Assembly (NCBI GenBank): GCA_902826695.1
Contig: CADEFU010000001.1
Span: 524,234 to 588,233, forward strand
Source: an uncultured Alphaproteobacteria bacterium
GTDB taxonomy: Bacteria > Pseudomonadota > Alphaproteobacteria > Micropepsales > Micropepsaceae
Direction of reading: 5' to 3'
Length of the DNA: 64,000 bases
Shown here one piece after another: positions 25,530 to 35,153 of the stretch. The stretch's first letter is position 1. Every line of letters starts with the position of its first letter. A program made the position numbers and the translations under genes. A model generated the notes under the pieces. That model did no database searches, was not told the origin of the DNA, and saw only the letters and a program-made list of their open reading frames with translations.

Positions 25530-25871
25530 CTAGAGTTTCGCTTGGGAGAAGAAGCAAGTGGGCGCGCCGGTGTGGCAAGCGGGGCCGGTTTGGTCGACCT
25601 TCAGCAGCAGCGTGTCGCCGTCGCAGTCGATCCAGGCCTCGACGAGGCGCTGCGTGTGGCCCGACGTTTCGCCCTTGCGCCAGAGTTCGCCGCGGGAGCG
25701 CGACCAGTAGGTGACGTCGCGCGTCTCAAGCGTGCGGGTCAATGCCTCGCGGTTCATCCACGCAACCATGAGCACGCGGCCGTCTTTCGCGTCCTGCGCG
25801 ACGGCGGCAACGAGGCCGCGGTCGTCGAACTTCACGCCGGCGATAAAGTCGGTGGGAGAAAGTGCGCTCAT
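25530..25871 (-). CDS. hisI: Phosphoribosyl-AMP cyclohydrolase
   Basis: A 113-residue single-domain HisI, which opens the purine ring of PR-AMP in histidine synthesis. Motifs: [60 protein letters not shown] and PTCFF. The three cysteines of the C-terminal half are the zinc ligands; the DCDGD aspartates bind magnesium. There is no fused HisE domain. It overlaps the upstream metC gene by four bases (ATGA), so it is translated from the same message; no other his gene is nearby. Confidence 0.95.
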   Translation of the reverse strand: MSALSPTDFIAGVKFDDRGLVAAVAQDAKDGRVLMVAWMNREALTRTLETRDVTYWSRSRGELWRKGETSGHTQRLVEAWIDCDGDTLLLKVDQTGPACHTGAPTCFFSQAKL

Positions 25872-27040
25872 GCTGCGTTCTTCAGTCTCGCGAGGCCCGC
25901 GTCAAGGTCGGCGAGGAGGTCGTCGACGTTTTCGAGGCCGGCGTGAATGCGAATGACGGGGCCTTTGGTGTCGAACTTTGTCGCCGTCCGGGTTGGGCGG
26001 GCCGGGACGATCAGGCTCTCGTAGCCGCCCCAGGACCAGCCCATGCCGAAGAGCGTCATGCCGTTCAGCATCGCGGCGACGGCGGCGTCCGAGCAGGGCT
26101 TCAATTCGACGGCGAACAGGCCGGAGGCACCTTTGAAGTCGCGTTTCCAAATCGCGTGACCGGGATCGGAGGGCAGCGCGGGATAGAGCACGCGTGCGAC
26201 TTCGGGACGTTCGCCAAGCCACTCCGCAAGACGCATCGCGTTGATCTGGTGCTGCTTCAGGCGCACCGCCAGCGTGCGGAGGCCGCGCTGGCCCAAGTAG
26301 ATGTCGTCAGGACCGACGGTCAGGCCCAAGTTGCCGTGCGTGTCGCGAAGGCGCTTCAGGTGCTTGTCGGTCGCGGTGACGGTGCCCAGCATCGCGTCGG
26401 AGTGGCCGACGATGTATTTCGTCGCGGCCATCACGGCGATGTCGACTCCGTGGCCGATGGCATCGAACAACAGCGGCGTGGCCCACGTGTTATCCAAGAT
26501 GACGGCGACATTTGCGGCGCGCGCCGCTTCGGCGATCGCCGGCACGTCTTGGATCTCGAACGTCAGCGAGCCGGGGCTTTCAAGGAAGACCGCACGCGTG
26601 TTGGGGCGGAACAGGCGTTCAATATCGGCACCGATCAGAGGGTCGAAATAGGTCGTCGAGACGCCGAACCGCGCCAGCGTCTTGTCGCAGAACGTGCGCG
26701 TCGGGCCGTAGACCGAATCGGTCACGAGCACGTGGTCCCCTGCCGAGGCGACGCTCATCAGCGCCAGCGTGCAGGCTTGGAGGCCGGAGGGGCACAGCAC
26801 GGTTCCCGCGCCGCCCTCAAGTTCGCATATGGCGTCTTGCAGAGCCTCAATCGTGGGGGTCAGGCGGCGGCCGTACGTGTATCTCGGCTTCTCCTTCTCC
26901 AGTGCCTCGACAGTGCGGTGGAGGATGGTGGAGGCGTGATAGACCGGCGGATTGACCAGGCCGTGGTGATCGAACGGCTTACGGCCCGCTGTGACAACCG
27001 CGGTCTCCGGCCGTTTTGGGCCGCCTTCGGGCTTAGACAT
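25868..27040 (-). CDS. metC: Cystathionine beta-lyase, PLP-dependent
   Basis: A 390-residue Cys/Met-metabolism PLP enzyme. [20 protein letters not shown] is the family opening; [31 protein letters not shown] and [14 protein letters not shown] hold the cofactor contacts, with K208 as the PLP Schiff-base lysine. The C terminus has LSVTVGPDD-type and [16 protein letters not shown] segments. It is closest in style to MetC (cystathionine to homocysteine), but MetB-like activity cannot be excluded. Start set at ATG 27040, behind GAGGAG; the longer frame is Arg/Gly-rich. First gene of the metC-hisI-carboxylase operon. Confidence 0.88.
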   Translation of the reverse strand: MSKPEGGPKRPETAVVTAGRKPFDHHGLVNPPVYHASTILHRTVEALEKEKPRYTYGRRLTPTIEALQDAICELEGGAGTVLCPSGLQACTLALMSVASAGDHVLVTDSVYGPTRTFCDKTLARFGVSTTYFDPLIGADIERLFRPNTRAVFLESPGSLTFEIQDVPAIAEAARAANVAVILDNTWATPLLFDAIGHGVDIAVMAATKYIVGHSDAMLGTVTATDKHLKRLRDTHGNLGLTVGPDDIYLGQRGLRTLAVRLKQHQINAMRLAEWLGERPEVARVLYPALPSDPGHAIWKRDFKGASGLFAVELKPCSDAAVAAMLNGMTLFGMGWSWGGYESLIVPARPTRTATKFDTKGPVIRIHAGLENVDDLLADLDAGLARLKNAA

Positions 27041-27134
27041 CTTGCCCGGCTCTCCTCTATGTGTACGTTCCGCCGTCAACGTGCCGCATTCGGGTGGTCG
27101 GCTGCAATCCTGGTTTGTCGAAGGGTCAATTTCT

Positions 27135-28151
27135 ATGCGCCTGTTGTTTGCCGCTTTGAGCGCCTTTCTCGTCGCGATCGCGCCTGCGCTCGCCGCAGGG
27201 TCACCGACGCTCGATCGGGTGAAGAAGAACGGCTACCTGCGCTGCGGCGTGAATGAGGGCCTTCCCGGCTTTGCAAGCCCGGATTCGAAGGGCAATTGGA
27301 CGGGTATGGACGTCGATTTCTGCCGGGCGGTGGCGGCGGCGATTTTCAATGATCCGAAGAAGGTTCGTTTCACGCCGACCTCGGCAAAGGTCCGGTTCAC
27401 GGTGTTGCAGTCGGGCGAGGTCGATCTCCTGTCGCGCAACACGACGTGGACGATGAGTCGGGACACGCAGCTCGGGCTCGAGTTCGTCGGGGTGATCTAC
27501 TACGACGGCCAAGGGTTCATGGTGCCGAAGAAGCTGAAAGTCACCAGCGCGAAGCAGCTGAACGGTGCAAATGTGTGCACCAATACGGGTACGACGACAG
27601 AGCTGAATCTCGCGGACTATTTCCGGTCGAACGGACTTAAGTACAAGGTCATTGCCTTCGAGAAGAATGCCGAAGTGCTGGCGGCATACGATGCCGGACG
27701 ATGCGATGCGTACACGACCGACGCCTCCGGGCTTTATGCCGAGCGGTTGAAGCTCAAGAACGCGAACGATCACATCATTTTGCCGGAGATCATTTCGAAG
27801 GAGCCGCTCGGACCGCTCGTGAACCAGGGCGACCAGCAGTGGGGCGATTTGATCCGTTGGACGCTGTTCGCGCAGCTGAATGCCGAGGAGCTTGGCGTGA
27901 CGTCGAAGAATGTCGATCAGATGCTGAAGTCGGCGAACCCCGAGGTGCGGCGCTTGCTGGGCGTCGAGGGTGCGTTCGGCGAGTCGATCGGATTGACCAA
28001 AGATTGGGTCGTGCGGATCGTGAAGGGGGCCGGCAACTACGGCGAAATTTTCGAGCGCAATGTGGGGCAGGGTTCGCCGCTCAAGATCAAGCGCGGACAG
28101 AATGCGCTCTGGAACAAGGGCGGACTGCACTACGCGCCGCCGGTACGGTGA
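27135..28151 (+). CDS. aapJ: General L-amino acid ABC transporter, periplasmic binding protein
   Basis: A 338-residue substrate-binding protein. Start ATG 27135 gives a signal peptide (MRLLFAALSAFLVAIAPALA, AG). Motifs of the AapJ/BztA group: GYLRCGVNEGLPGFASPDSK, GMDVDFCRAVAAAIFND, LLSRNTTWTMSRDTQLG, CTNTGTTTELNLADYF, CDAYTTDASGLYAERL and ILPEIISKEPLGPLVNQGD. It captures polar and other L-amino acids and hands them to the permease pair encoded next. The gene is 94 bases from the divergent metC. It is first in an operon of five. Confidence 0.93.
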   Translation: MRLLFAALSAFLVAIAPALAAGSPTLDRVKKNGYLRCGVNEGLPGFASPDSKGNWTGMDVDFCRAVAAAIFNDPKKVRFTPTSAKVRFTVLQSGEVDLLSRNTTWTMSRDTQLGLEFVGVIYYDGQGFMVPKKLKVTSAKQLNGANVCTNTGTTTELNLADYFRSNGLKYKVIAFEKNAEVLAAYDAGRCDAYTTDASGLYAERLKLKNANDHIILPEIISKEPLGPLVNQGDQQWGDLIRWTLFAQLNAEELGVTSKNVDQMLKSANPEVRRLLGVEGAFGESIGLTKDWVVRIVKGAGNYGEIFERNVGQGSPLKIKRGQNALWNKGGLHYAPPVR

Positions 28152-28172
28152 CCGGCGGCCGCGTCTAGATCG

Positions 28173-29342
28173 ATGGCTCGCTTCAACTCTATTCCCTGGT
28201 GGCGGACGCGGCGGACGCAGGATGTTGCGTTCCAAGTTCTTCTGCTCGTGGGCGTTGTCGCGCTTGTCGCAATCCTGGCGACGAATGCGATGGCGACGAT
28301 CCAACGTCAGAACATCGCAACTGGGTTTGGCTTTCTGAACAACACCGCAGGGTTCGACATCATTCAGACGTTGATCCCCTATAACGAGACATCGACGTAC
28401 GGGCGCGTGCTGCTTGTCGGCGTCTTGAATACGTTGCTGGTGGCCAGCATCGGGATCGTGTTCGCGACGCTGCTCGGCTTTGTCATCGGAATCGGCCAGC
28501 TGTCGGGGAACTGGTTGGTGGCGCGGCTGTGCCGGGCCTACATCGAGGTTCTGCGGAATACGCCGCTCCTGCTGCAGCTGTTCTTTTGGTACTTCGCGGT
28601 GCTGCGGGCGCTGCCAGGCCCGCGTGAGAGCTGGGGTGTCGCCGATGTGGCGTTCCTGAACAACCGCGGGCTTTATCTCCCGGGGCCGCACGCGGAAGCG
28701 GGATTTGGTCTGGTGCTGCTCGCGCTGGCGGCTGGCGCGATCGGCGCGATTTGGATGGCTGCGCGGGCCAAGCGCATACGCGAAGCGACGGGGCGGATCA
28801 CGCCGGTGTTTCCGCTCGCGCTTGCGTTGATCGTGGTGCCGCCTGCGGTGGCAAGCGCCGTGGCTGGGTTTCCGCTCAGCTTCTCGTGGCCTGCGCTTAC
28901 CGGTCTCAACTTCGAGGGTGGCACCGTTGTGTTGCCCGAACTCATGGCTTTGGTCGTCGCGCTCGCAACCTACACGGCGAGCTTCATCGGGGAGATCGTG
29001 CGTGCGGGCATCCAAGGTGTCGCGCGCGGACAGATGGAGGCATCGCAAGCGATGGGGCTTACGCGCGGGCAGACGCTGCGATTGGTGATCGTGCCGCAAG
29101 CGATGCGTCAGATCATTCCGCCACTGACGAGCCAGTATTTGAACCTGACGAAGAACTCTTCGCTCGCGGTCGCGATCGCCTATCCCGATCTGGTGTCGGT
29201 GTTCGCGGGTACGAGCCTCAGTCAAACAGGACAGGCGATCGAGATCATCGCGATCACTATGGCGGTCTATTTGACCCTGAGCCTGCTTACGAGCGCGTTT
29301 ATGAACTGGTACAACGCGCGCGTCGCGCTGACGGAGCGGTGA
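28173..29342 (+). CDS. aapQ: General L-amino acid ABC transporter, permease AapQ
   Basis: A 389-residue inner-membrane permease of the His/Glu/Gln family. It has a transmembrane helix near 22-45, a long AapQ-type insertion, and the conserved EAA loop (ASQAMGLTRGQTLRLVIVPQ, then AMRQIIPPLTSQYLNLTKNS). LNTLLVASIGIVFATLLGF and YIEVLRNTPLLLQLFFWYFA are typical first-half segments. It is 21 bases after aapJ and its TGA overlaps the ATG of aapM (TGATG). It pairs with AapM to form the channel. Confidence 0.93.
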   Translation: MARFNSIPWWRTRRTQDVAFQVLLLVGVVALVAILATNAMATIQRQNIATGFGFLNNTAGFDIIQTLIPYNETSTYGRVLLVGVLNTLLVASIGIVFATLLGFVIGIGQLSGNWLVARLCRAYIEVLRNTPLLLQLFFWYFAVLRALPGPRESWGVADVAFLNNRGLYLPGPHAEAGFGLVLLALAAGAIGAIWMAARAKRIREATGRITPVFPLALALIVVPPAVASAVAGFPLSFSWPALTGLNFEGGTVVLPELMALVVALATYTASFIGEIVRAGIQGVARGQMEASQAMGLTRGQTLRLVIVPQAMRQIIPPLTSQYLNLTKNSSLAVAIAYPDLVSVFAGTSLSQTGQAIEIIAITMAVYLTLSLLTSAFMNWYNARVALTER

Positions 29343-30427
29343 TGAGCCAGCGTCGCCCGCCACGTGTGGTTATGCCGGGGCCTGTCGAGTGGCTGCGGGA
29401 GAACTTGTTCTCGACGCCATTCAACTCTGTGCTCACGCTTGTGGCGCTGTTCTTGATCTATTGGATCGTGGTGCCTTTCGTTCAGTGGGCGTTCGTCGAC
29501 GCCGCTTGGGCCGGCACGACGCGCGACGCTTGCTTAGAACGCGAGAACGGGGCTTGTTGGCCGTTCATCATTCAGCGCGTCGATCAGTTCATCTATGGCT
29601 TCTACGACGTCGCCGAGCGCTGGCGCGTGGATATCGTGCTTGGCGCGCTGGCGGCAGGGCTGTTGTGGTTGACTTTGCCCAGGATGCCCGCGAAGCGCGG
29701 GATCGGCACTTTAATGCTTACGTTGTTCCCAGTCGTCGCGTTCGTTCTGCTCGTCGGCGGCTTTGGGCTCGAGCGCATTCCGACAGAGCGTTGGGGTGGG
29801 CTTATCATCACCCTTGTCGTCGCGGTGACGGGGATCGCGGCGTCTTTGCCGCTCGGCATTCTGCTCGCGCTCGGGCGCCGGTCTGAGCTGCCGGTGGTAA
29901 AGGGTCTCAGCATCGCGTTTATTGAGTTCTGGCGCGGCGTGCCGCTGATCACCGTGCTCTTCATGGCGGTGAATATGTTGCCGTTGTTTATGGGCGTGTC
30001 CGTCAACAAGCTGCTCGCGGCACTGATTGCGGTCGCCCTGTTTTCGTCCGCGTATATGGCCGAGGTCGTTCGTGGCGGTTTGCAGGCAATCCCCAAGGGG
30101 CAATACGAGGCGGCGGCTGCGATGGGCCTCGGCTATTGGCAGTCGATGATATTCATTATTCTGCCACAGGCGCTGCGGCTGTCATTGCCGAATATCGTGG
30201 GCAACTTCATTGGGTTGCTGAAGGACACGTCACTCGTTTCGATCATCGGGTTCTTCGATCTGCTCGGCATCGCGCAGGTGGGAACGTCGGATGCGAATTG
30301 GGCGACACCGAATACCGCGCTGACCGGCTATGTGTTCGTCGGCGCCGTTTATTGGGCGATGTGCTTTTCGATGTCGCGCTATGCGAAGCACTTGGAAGGC
30401 GTTCTGGCGTCGGGAGAGAAGCGGTGA
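29342..30427 (+). CDS. aapM: General L-amino acid ABC transporter, permease AapM
   Basis: A 361-residue permease, partner of AapQ. ATG 29342 overlaps the aapQ stop; the same frame is open further upstream, but that part lies inside aapQ and is not coding. Several transmembrane helices; [40 protein letters not shown], and the EAA loop ([40 protein letters not shown]). Its TGA stop overlaps the GTG of aapP by four bases (GTGA), so the permeases and ATPase are translationally coupled. Confidence 0.93.
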   Translation: MSQRRPPRVVMPGPVEWLRENLFSTPFNSVLTLVALFLIYWIVVPFVQWAFVDAAWAGTTRDACLERENGACWPFIIQRVDQFIYGFYDVAERWRVDIVLGALAAGLLWLTLPRMPAKRGIGTLMLTLFPVVAFVLLVGGFGLERIPTERWGGLIITLVVAVTGIAASLPLGILLALGRRSELPVVKGLSIAFIEFWRGVPLITVLFMAVNMLPLFMGVSVNKLLAALIAVALFSSAYMAEVVRGGLQAIPKGQYEAAAAMGLGYWQSMIFIILPQALRLSLPNIVGNFIGLLKDTSLVSIIGFFDLLGIAQVGTSDANWATPNTALTGYVFVGAVYWAMCFSMSRYAKHLEGVLASGEKR

Positions 30428-31170
30428 GCGGCAATGGCGCGAACGCGGTCGAGATTCAAGGCTTGAACAAGTGGTTCAAGTCTTTCCATGTTCTCAAAGA
30501 CGTCAACCTGTCCGTCGCGCACAGCGAGCGCGTGGTGATCTGCGGGCCTTCCGGTTCGGGTAAGTCGACGTTGATCCGTTGCATCAACGCGCTGGAGCCG
30601 CACCAAGAAGGTAAGATCATTGTCGAAGGCGTGCCCCTGAGCGAAGAGGTGGGGCAGGTGGAGGCCGTGCGTGCGAATGTCGGGATGGTGTTCCAGCAGT
30701 TCAACCTGTTCCCACACTTGACCGCGCTCGAAAACTGCACGCTGGCGCCGATGTGGGTGAAGAAGATGCCCAAGAAGGACGCCGAGAAGCTGGCGATGCA
30801 GTATCTGGAGCGCGTGCATATTCCCGAGCAGGCCAACAAGTATCCGGGCCAGCTTTCGGGTGGGCAGCAGCAGCGCGTGGCGATCGCGCGGGCGCTGACC
30901 ATGGAGCCGCGCATCATGCTGTTCGACGAGCCGACAAGCGCGCTCGACCCCGAGATGATCAAGGAAGTGCTGGAGACGATGGTCGAACTCGCGGAGACGG
31001 GCATGACCATGCTCGTCGTCACGCACGAGATGGGTTTTGCGCGTACGGTTGCCAACCGCATAGTGTTCATGGACTTCGGCGAGATTGTCGAGGTGGCAAC
31101 GCCGGACGAGTTCTTCACAAATCCGAAGAGCGAACGGACGAAAGAGTTTTTGAGTCAGATTTTGAGATGA
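30424..31170 (+). CDS. aapP: General L-amino acid ABC transporter, ATP-binding protein
   Basis: A 248-residue ABC ATPase. The start is GTG 30424, overlapping the aapM stop; earlier in-frame codons lie within aapM. Walker A GPSGSGKS (41-48), Q-loop [17 protein letters not shown], signature [15 protein letters not shown] (about 145-159), Walker [15 protein letters not shown] and switch histidine VVTHEMGFA. PolarAA-type sequence throughout. It energises uptake through AapQM. A strong ribosome site and another small gene follow after 14 bases. Confidence 0.95.
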   Translation: MSGNGANAVEIQGLNKWFKSFHVLKDVNLSVAHSERVVICGPSGSGKSTLIRCINALEPHQEGKIIVEGVPLSEEVGQVEAVRANVGMVFQQFNLFPHLTALENCTLAPMWVKKMPKKDAEKLAMQYLERVHIPEQANKYPGQLSGGQQQRVAIARALTMEPRIMLFDEPTSALDPEMIKEVLETMVELAETGMTMLVVTHEMGFARTVANRIVFMDFGEIVEVATPDEFFTNPKSERTKEFLSQILR

Positions 31171-31184
31171 GAGGAGACAATCCC

Positions 31185-31577
31185 ATGCGCATGTTTCTGA
31201 CTGCCGCGGTTGCGTTGACGATTTCGGGCAGCGTTGCGGTCGCTGGTTCTGCAGGTCTTGCTGACTCGTGGGCGGGCGAGATGCGCCAGGTCGAGGCGAA
31301 CGTCGAGACGACCTACCCGATGACCCTCTCATTTGGGGCCAAGACGGTGACGGCGGACTATCCGACGTTGAACTGCAGCGGCACGTGGACGAAGGTGGCT
31401 GAGAGTAGCGGCTACGTGATCTACGCGGAGAAGGCGACAAACAAGAAGGGTGCCACCTGCATCGACGGCATGGTCATGGTGACGATCGATCAGGGCAAGG
31501 TTGTGCTGGGTTGGTTTGCGGCCTATGGCGGCGCGCCATCGATGGCGACGGCGGTTCTGTCGCGAGCTGCAAACTGA
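31185..31577 (+). CDS. Small secreted hypothetical protein after aapP (130 aa)
   Basis: ATG 31185 is preceded by a strong GAGGAGA ribosome site and lies 14 bases after aapP, so it looks like the fifth gene of the aap operon. Signal peptide at 1-20 (MRMFLTAAVALTISGSVAVA). The mature domain is a small beta-rich fold with two cysteines (LNCSGTW and ATCIDGMV), likely disulfide-bonded; the pattern YPMTLSFGAKTVTADYPTLN...CSGTWT recalls small exported lipid- or ligand-binding folds, but I cannot name a family. Confidence 0.75.
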   Translation: MRMFLTAAVALTISGSVAVAGSAGLADSWAGEMRQVEANVETTYPMTLSFGAKTVTADYPTLNCSGTWTKVAESSGYVIYAEKATNKKGATCIDGMVMVTIDQGKVVLGWFAAYGGAPSMATAVLSRAAN

Positions 31578-31593
31578 TCTCGCTCGCGTTGGG

Positions 31594-32124
31594 CTAAAGC
31601 GGAACGATTTCCGTCTTCTCCTGGGCGTAGGGCACGAAGCCCATCTTTTGGTAGAGCGGTAGGGCACGCGGGTGGTCGAGCGTGTTCGTGTGGACCCACA
31701 GGCGTTCGATGGGCTTCGACCAGGCGATGTCGATTGCGGTGGCGAGCAGGAATGAACCTAGTCCTCGACCCAGGTAGTCATGGATGAGGCCGAAGTAGGC
31801 GAGTTCTGCTTCGGCTGACTTGCGGAAGTCGAGCTCGGCATAACCGGCGGGCGCGCCTTCGCAATAGAGAACGTACAGTTCGACTTTTTCGTCTTGCACG
31901 ATCGCGGCGAGTTTTTCGTCGCTCATGCGTGTGCGTTCGACCCAGATGTAGGGGCCGCCGACCGTTTCGTAGAGATAACGGTAGAAGTGCACCGGCGGGC
32001 GCTTGACCTTCAACAGCATCACCCGGCCGTTGTCTTGGTCGTGTCTGAGATGTGGGCGAAGGGCTGCGGGCTTCGCCTTCATTTCCAGTTTGGTGATCGT
32101 GATCGGGATCGGCGCTTTGGTCAT
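31594..32124 (-). CDS. GNAT-family N-acetyltransferase (176 aa)
   Basis: Start ATG 32124 overlaps the sseA stop by four bases. The acetyl-CoA-binding A motif reads [20 protein letters not shown], with the usual Q/RxxGxG/A spacing (LGRGLG), followed by [20 protein letters not shown] and [12 protein letters not shown]-terminal strands contain [20 protein letters not shown]. The acceptor substrate is unknown. It is the last gene of the cysK-sseA-acetyltransferase unit and converges on the aap operon across 16 bases. Confidence 0.88.
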   Translation of the reverse strand: MTKAPIPITITKLEMKAKPAALRPHLRHDQDNGRVMLLKVKRPPVHFYRYLYETVGGPYIWVERTRMSDEKLAAIVQDEKVELYVLYCEGAPAGYAELDFRKSAEAELAYFGLIHDYLGRGLGSFLLATAIDIAWSKPIERLWVHTNTLDHPRALPLYQKMGFVPYAQEKTEIVPL

Positions 32125-32957
32125 TTTTCGAGCGGCAGGTCGTGGCGCGAACCCCATTCGGCCCAGGATCCATCGTAGATCGCGGCGTCGGGGGCGCCCA
32201 TGGCTTTGAGGCCGAGTGCGATGACCGCGGCAGTGACGCCGGAGCCGCAGCTCGCTGTGATCGGCTTTGTCACGTCGATGCCGGCGTCGCGGAAGGCGGC
32301 CGCGAGCGCGTCGCCTTTGCGCAGTGTGCCGTCGGGGTTCAGAAGTTTGGAGTAGGGCAGGTTTTTCGCGCCCGGGATATGGCCGCCGCGGACGCCGGGG
32401 CGCGGTTCGGGTTCGATTGCGCCGAAGCGGGCAGGGCCGCGCGCATCGACGATCTGCTCTCGCTTGGTTTTCAGGTTCTCAAGCACTTGGTTCGCGTCGC
32501 GCAAGATGAGGTGGTTCGGGCGCGGGGTGAAGTGGCGCTGCTGCGGCACGGGCGGCATGTCGTCGAGCGGCCGGCCTTCCGCACGCCATTTCGGGAAGCC
32601 GCCGTCAAGTACGAAGACCTCCTCGTGCCCCATGACGCGGAACATCCACCACGCGCGGGCGGCCGAGAACAGGCCCATGCCGTCATAGGCGACGATGCGG
32701 TGGCCGTCGCCGATCCCAAGCTTTTTCATGCGTGAGGCAAACTTCTCGGGCGGCGGCAACATGTGCGGGTAGGGCGAGGCCGTGTCGGCTATGTCGTCGA
32801 GGTCGAAGAACAAGGCGCCCGGGATGTGGCCCTCGGCATATTCCGCTTTCGCGTTGCGCTTTTGGTCGGGCAGGTACCAGGACGCGTCGACGATGCGCAG
32901 GTCGGGCGCACTCAGGTGGTCGGCCAGCCATTGGGTGGTGACAAGGGGGCTGCTCAT
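32121..32957 (-). CDS. sseA: 3-mercaptopyruvate / thiosulfate sulfurtransferase
   Basis: A 278-residue two-rhodanese-domain enzyme that moves sulfane sulfur from 3-mercaptopyruvate to a thiol or cyanide. The inactive N-terminal domain has [20 protein letters not shown] and [16 protein letters not shown]; the catalytic domain has [30 protein letters not shown] and ASCGSGVTA, with catalytic Cys237. The CGSGV loop favours mercaptopyruvate over thiosulfate. Start ATG 32957 overlaps the cysK stop (ATGA), so cysteine synthesis and sulfur transfer are translated together. Confidence 0.93.
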   Translation of the reverse strand: MSSPLVTTQWLADHLSAPDLRIVDASWYLPDQKRNAKAEYAEGHIPGALFFDLDDIADTASPYPHMLPPPEKFASRMKKLGIGDGHRIVAYDGMGLFSAARAWWMFRVMGHEEVFVLDGGFPKWRAEGRPLDDMPPVPQQRHFTPRPNHLILRDANQVLENLKTKREQIVDARGPARFGAIEPEPRPGVRGGHIPGAKNLPYSKLLNPDGTLRKGDALAAAFRDAGIDVTKPITASCGSGVTAAVIALGLKAMGAPDAAIYDGSWAEWGSRHDLPLEK

Positions 32958-33964
32958 TTCTTTTTCTCCAGCCATTCGGGGACGGGCAAGCCTTTCGAGC
33001 GCAGGAAATCGGGGTTGTAGAGCTTCGACGCGTAACGCGTACCGTAGTCGCACAAGATGGTGACGATGATGTTGCCGCGGCCGAGCGCACGGGCGAGGTG
33101 ATAGGCGCCCGCGACGTTGACGCCCGACGACGTCCCGAGGCAAAGGCCTTCGTCGCGCAGGAGTTCGAAGCAGAACGGCACCGACTCCGCGTCGAGGATT
33201 TGGAACGCCTCATCGGGCTTGAAGCCCTCAAGGTTCGCGGTGACGCGGCCTTGGCCGATGCCTTCGGTGATGGAGGAGCCTTCGGCCTTCAGTTCGCCGT
33301 GCTTGTAGTAGTTGAAGAGTGCCGCGCCCGGCGGGTCGGCGAGCGCTATTTTGACGTTCGGGTTTTTCGTGCGCAGCGCCGTGGCGACGCCTGCCAGCGT
33401 GCCGCCGGTGCCGATCGCCGAGACGAAGCCTGCGACCTTGCCATCTGTCTGGCTCCAGATTTCGGGGCCGGTGGTTTCGACGTGGATTTGGCGGTTCGCG
33501 ACGTTGTCGAACTGGTTCGCCCAGATCGCGCCATTCGGTTCCTTTGCGTTCAGTTCTTCGGCGAGTCGGCCGGAATACTTCACATAGTTGTTCGGGTCCT
33601 TGTAGGGGACCGCGGGAACCTCGATGAGGTCGGCGCCCATGTGGCGCAGCGTGTCTTTCTTCTCTTGGCTTTGCGTCTCGGGGATGACGATGACCGAGCG
33701 GTAGCCGAGCGCGCGGCCGACCATGGCCAGGCCGATGCCGGTGTTGCCGGCCGTTCCCTCGACAATCGTGCCGCCGGGCCTGAGCCTGCCGCTGCGTTCG
33801 GCATCGCGGATGATGCCGAGCGCGGCGCGGTCCTTCACCGACTGACCGGGGTTCATGAACTCGGCCTTACCGAGGATTTCACATCCGGTGATGTCCGATA
33901 ACCGATTGAGACGGATCAGCGGCGTGTTGCCGATCGCTTCGATGACGCTGCGTTTGATGTCCAT
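32954..33964 (-). CDS. cysK: Cysteine synthase A (O-acetylserine sulfhydrylase)
   Basis: A 336-residue fold-type II PLP enzyme making cysteine from O-acetylserine and sulfide. [20 protein letters not shown] and [13 protein letters not shown] hold the PLP lysine (K44); [17 protein letters not shown] is the substrate loop, with EGTAGN in place of the commoner [20 protein letters not shown] binds the phosphate; [13 protein letters not shown] is near the C terminus. It is 15-20 residues longer than E. coli CysK. It begins 31 bases after the VWA gene stop on the same strand, so it could be read through from the five-gene operon upstream. Confidence 0.9.
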   Translation of the reverse strand: MDIKRSVIEAIGNTPLIRLNRLSDITGCEILGKAEFMNPGQSVKDRAALGIIRDAERSGRLRPGGTIVEGTAGNTGIGLAMVGRALGYRSVIVIPETQSQEKKDTLRHMGADLIEVPAVPYKDPNNYVKYSGRLAEELNAKEPNGAIWANQFDNVANRQIHVETTGPEIWSQTDGKVAGFVSAIGTGGTLAGVATALRTKNPNVKIALADPPGAALFNYYKHGELKAEGSSITEGIGQGRVTANLEGFKPDEAFQILDAESVPFCFELLRDEGLCLGTSSGVNVAGAYHLARALGRGNIIVTILCDYGTRYASKLYNPDFLRSKGLPVPEWLEKKK

Positions 33965-33995
33965 GGGGGGAAACTATGGGCGCAGCGGGCTGCGA

Positions 33996-35153
33996 TCAAG
34001 CCTCAGGGCGGATGAGAGCGATGTCGCGATCGGCTGCCCAGCTGTGCAGGTTTTCGTGTTTCAAAGCCGCGGCCATCAGGTCCGGGAACTGGTCGGGCGT
34101 GCAGGCAAAGACCGGGCAGCCCATCGCGGCGAATGCGCCCGCGTGTTTGGTGTCGTAGCCGGGCCTGCCGTCGTCGCTTAACGCCAGCAGGGCTACGATG
34201 TTGACGCCGGATGCGACCAAGGCTTGGGCGCGCGCAAGCATTCGCTCGGCGTCGCCGCCTTCGAACAGGTCGGAGATGAGCACCAGGTGCGTTTTGTGCG
34301 GTTCCTCGATATAGCGTTCGCAATAGGCGAGCGCTTGGTTGATGTCGGTGCCACCGCCGAGTTGCACGCCGAACAGCACTTCGACGGGGTCGGCAAGCTG
34401 TTCGGTCAAGTCGAGAACGACCGTGTCGAAGACGACGAGCTTGGTTGAGATCGCGGGGAGCGATGCTAAGACAGCGGAGAAGATTGAGGCATAGACGACC
34501 GACGTTGCCATCGAGCCGGATTGATCCACACAGAGGATGATGCGGTGCAGGTTTGCGCGCTGTGACTTACGCGAGCGGCCGATCAGGCGTTCGGGCGCGA
34601 GCGAGGAATATTCGGGCTGCCAGTGCTTCAGGTTCGCGCGGATCGTGCGGTCCCAATCGATGTCTACGAAGCGTGGGCGGTTTGTGCGCGGACCGTGGCG
34701 AATGGCGCCTCGGATCGTCTCTGTCGTCTTCTTCTCGAGCTTGGCCATCAATTCGCGCACGACTTTCGCGATGACTTGGCGCGCGATCGCCTTCGTCTTG
34801 TTCGGCATGACGTTGCGTAGTGCGACCAGGTCGGCGACGAGGTGCACGTCGGCCTCTGCCGCGGCCAGGAATTCGGGCTCGAGCAGCATCTGCTTCAGGC
34901 CGAGACGCGAGAGGGCGTCCTTCTGGATCACCTGCACGACGGATGAGGGGAAGAACTCGCGGATGTCGCCAAGCCAGCGGGCGACGCGCGGGGCCGATGC
35001 GCCGAGGCCGCCCTTCTTGCCCGTTCCTGGACCTTGCGGCGTGTCGTAGAGCATAGAGAGCGCGCGATCGAGCCGCTGGTCGCGCTCGCTCAAGCCGCCG
35101 TCTTCCTGTTCTCCGCCGAGCGCCAAGCGCCAGCGGCGTAAGCGTTCGTTCAT
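33996..35153 (-). CDS. VWA-domain protein of a YehL-type MoxR operon (YehP-like)
   Basis: A 385-residue cytoplasmic protein. The first ~200 residues are helical, with a Gly/Lys-rich patch (GPGTGKKGGLGASAP) and LSRLGLKQMLLEPEFL. The von Willebrand A domain follows with a complete metal site: DQSGS (D210, S212, S214), GGGTD (T269) and ISDLFEGG (D295). MoxR ATPases typically act with such VWA partners, which present or sense the client. It overlaps the DUF5682-like gene by four bases (ATGA). E. coli YehP has a similar size and domain plan (from memory). It is the last gene of the five-gene unit; cysK follows after 31 bases. Confidence 0.9.
   Translation of the reverse strand: MNERLRRWRLALGGEQEDGGLSERDQRLDRALSMLYDTPQGPGTGKKGGLGASAPRVARWLGDIREFFPSSVVQVIQKDALSRLGLKQMLLEPEFLAAAEADVHLVADLVALRNVMPNKTKAIARQVIAKVVRELMAKLEKKTTETIRGAIRHGPRTNRPRFVDIDWDRTIRANLKHWQPEYSSLAPERLIGRSRKSQRANLHRIILCVDQSGSMATSVVYASIFSAVLASLPAISTKLVVFDTVVLDLTEQLADPVEVLFGVQLGGGTDINQALAYCERYIEEPHKTHLVLISDLFEGGDAERMLARAQALVASGVNIVALLALSDDGRPGYDTKHAGAFAAMGCPVFACTPDQFPDLMAAALKHENLHSWAADRDIALIRPEA

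Noticed and set aside
27201..29363. A 720-codon minus-strand frame opposite aapJ and aapQ
   Set aside because: Arg/His/Gln-rich translation with no domain, fully antisense to well-recognised transporter genes.
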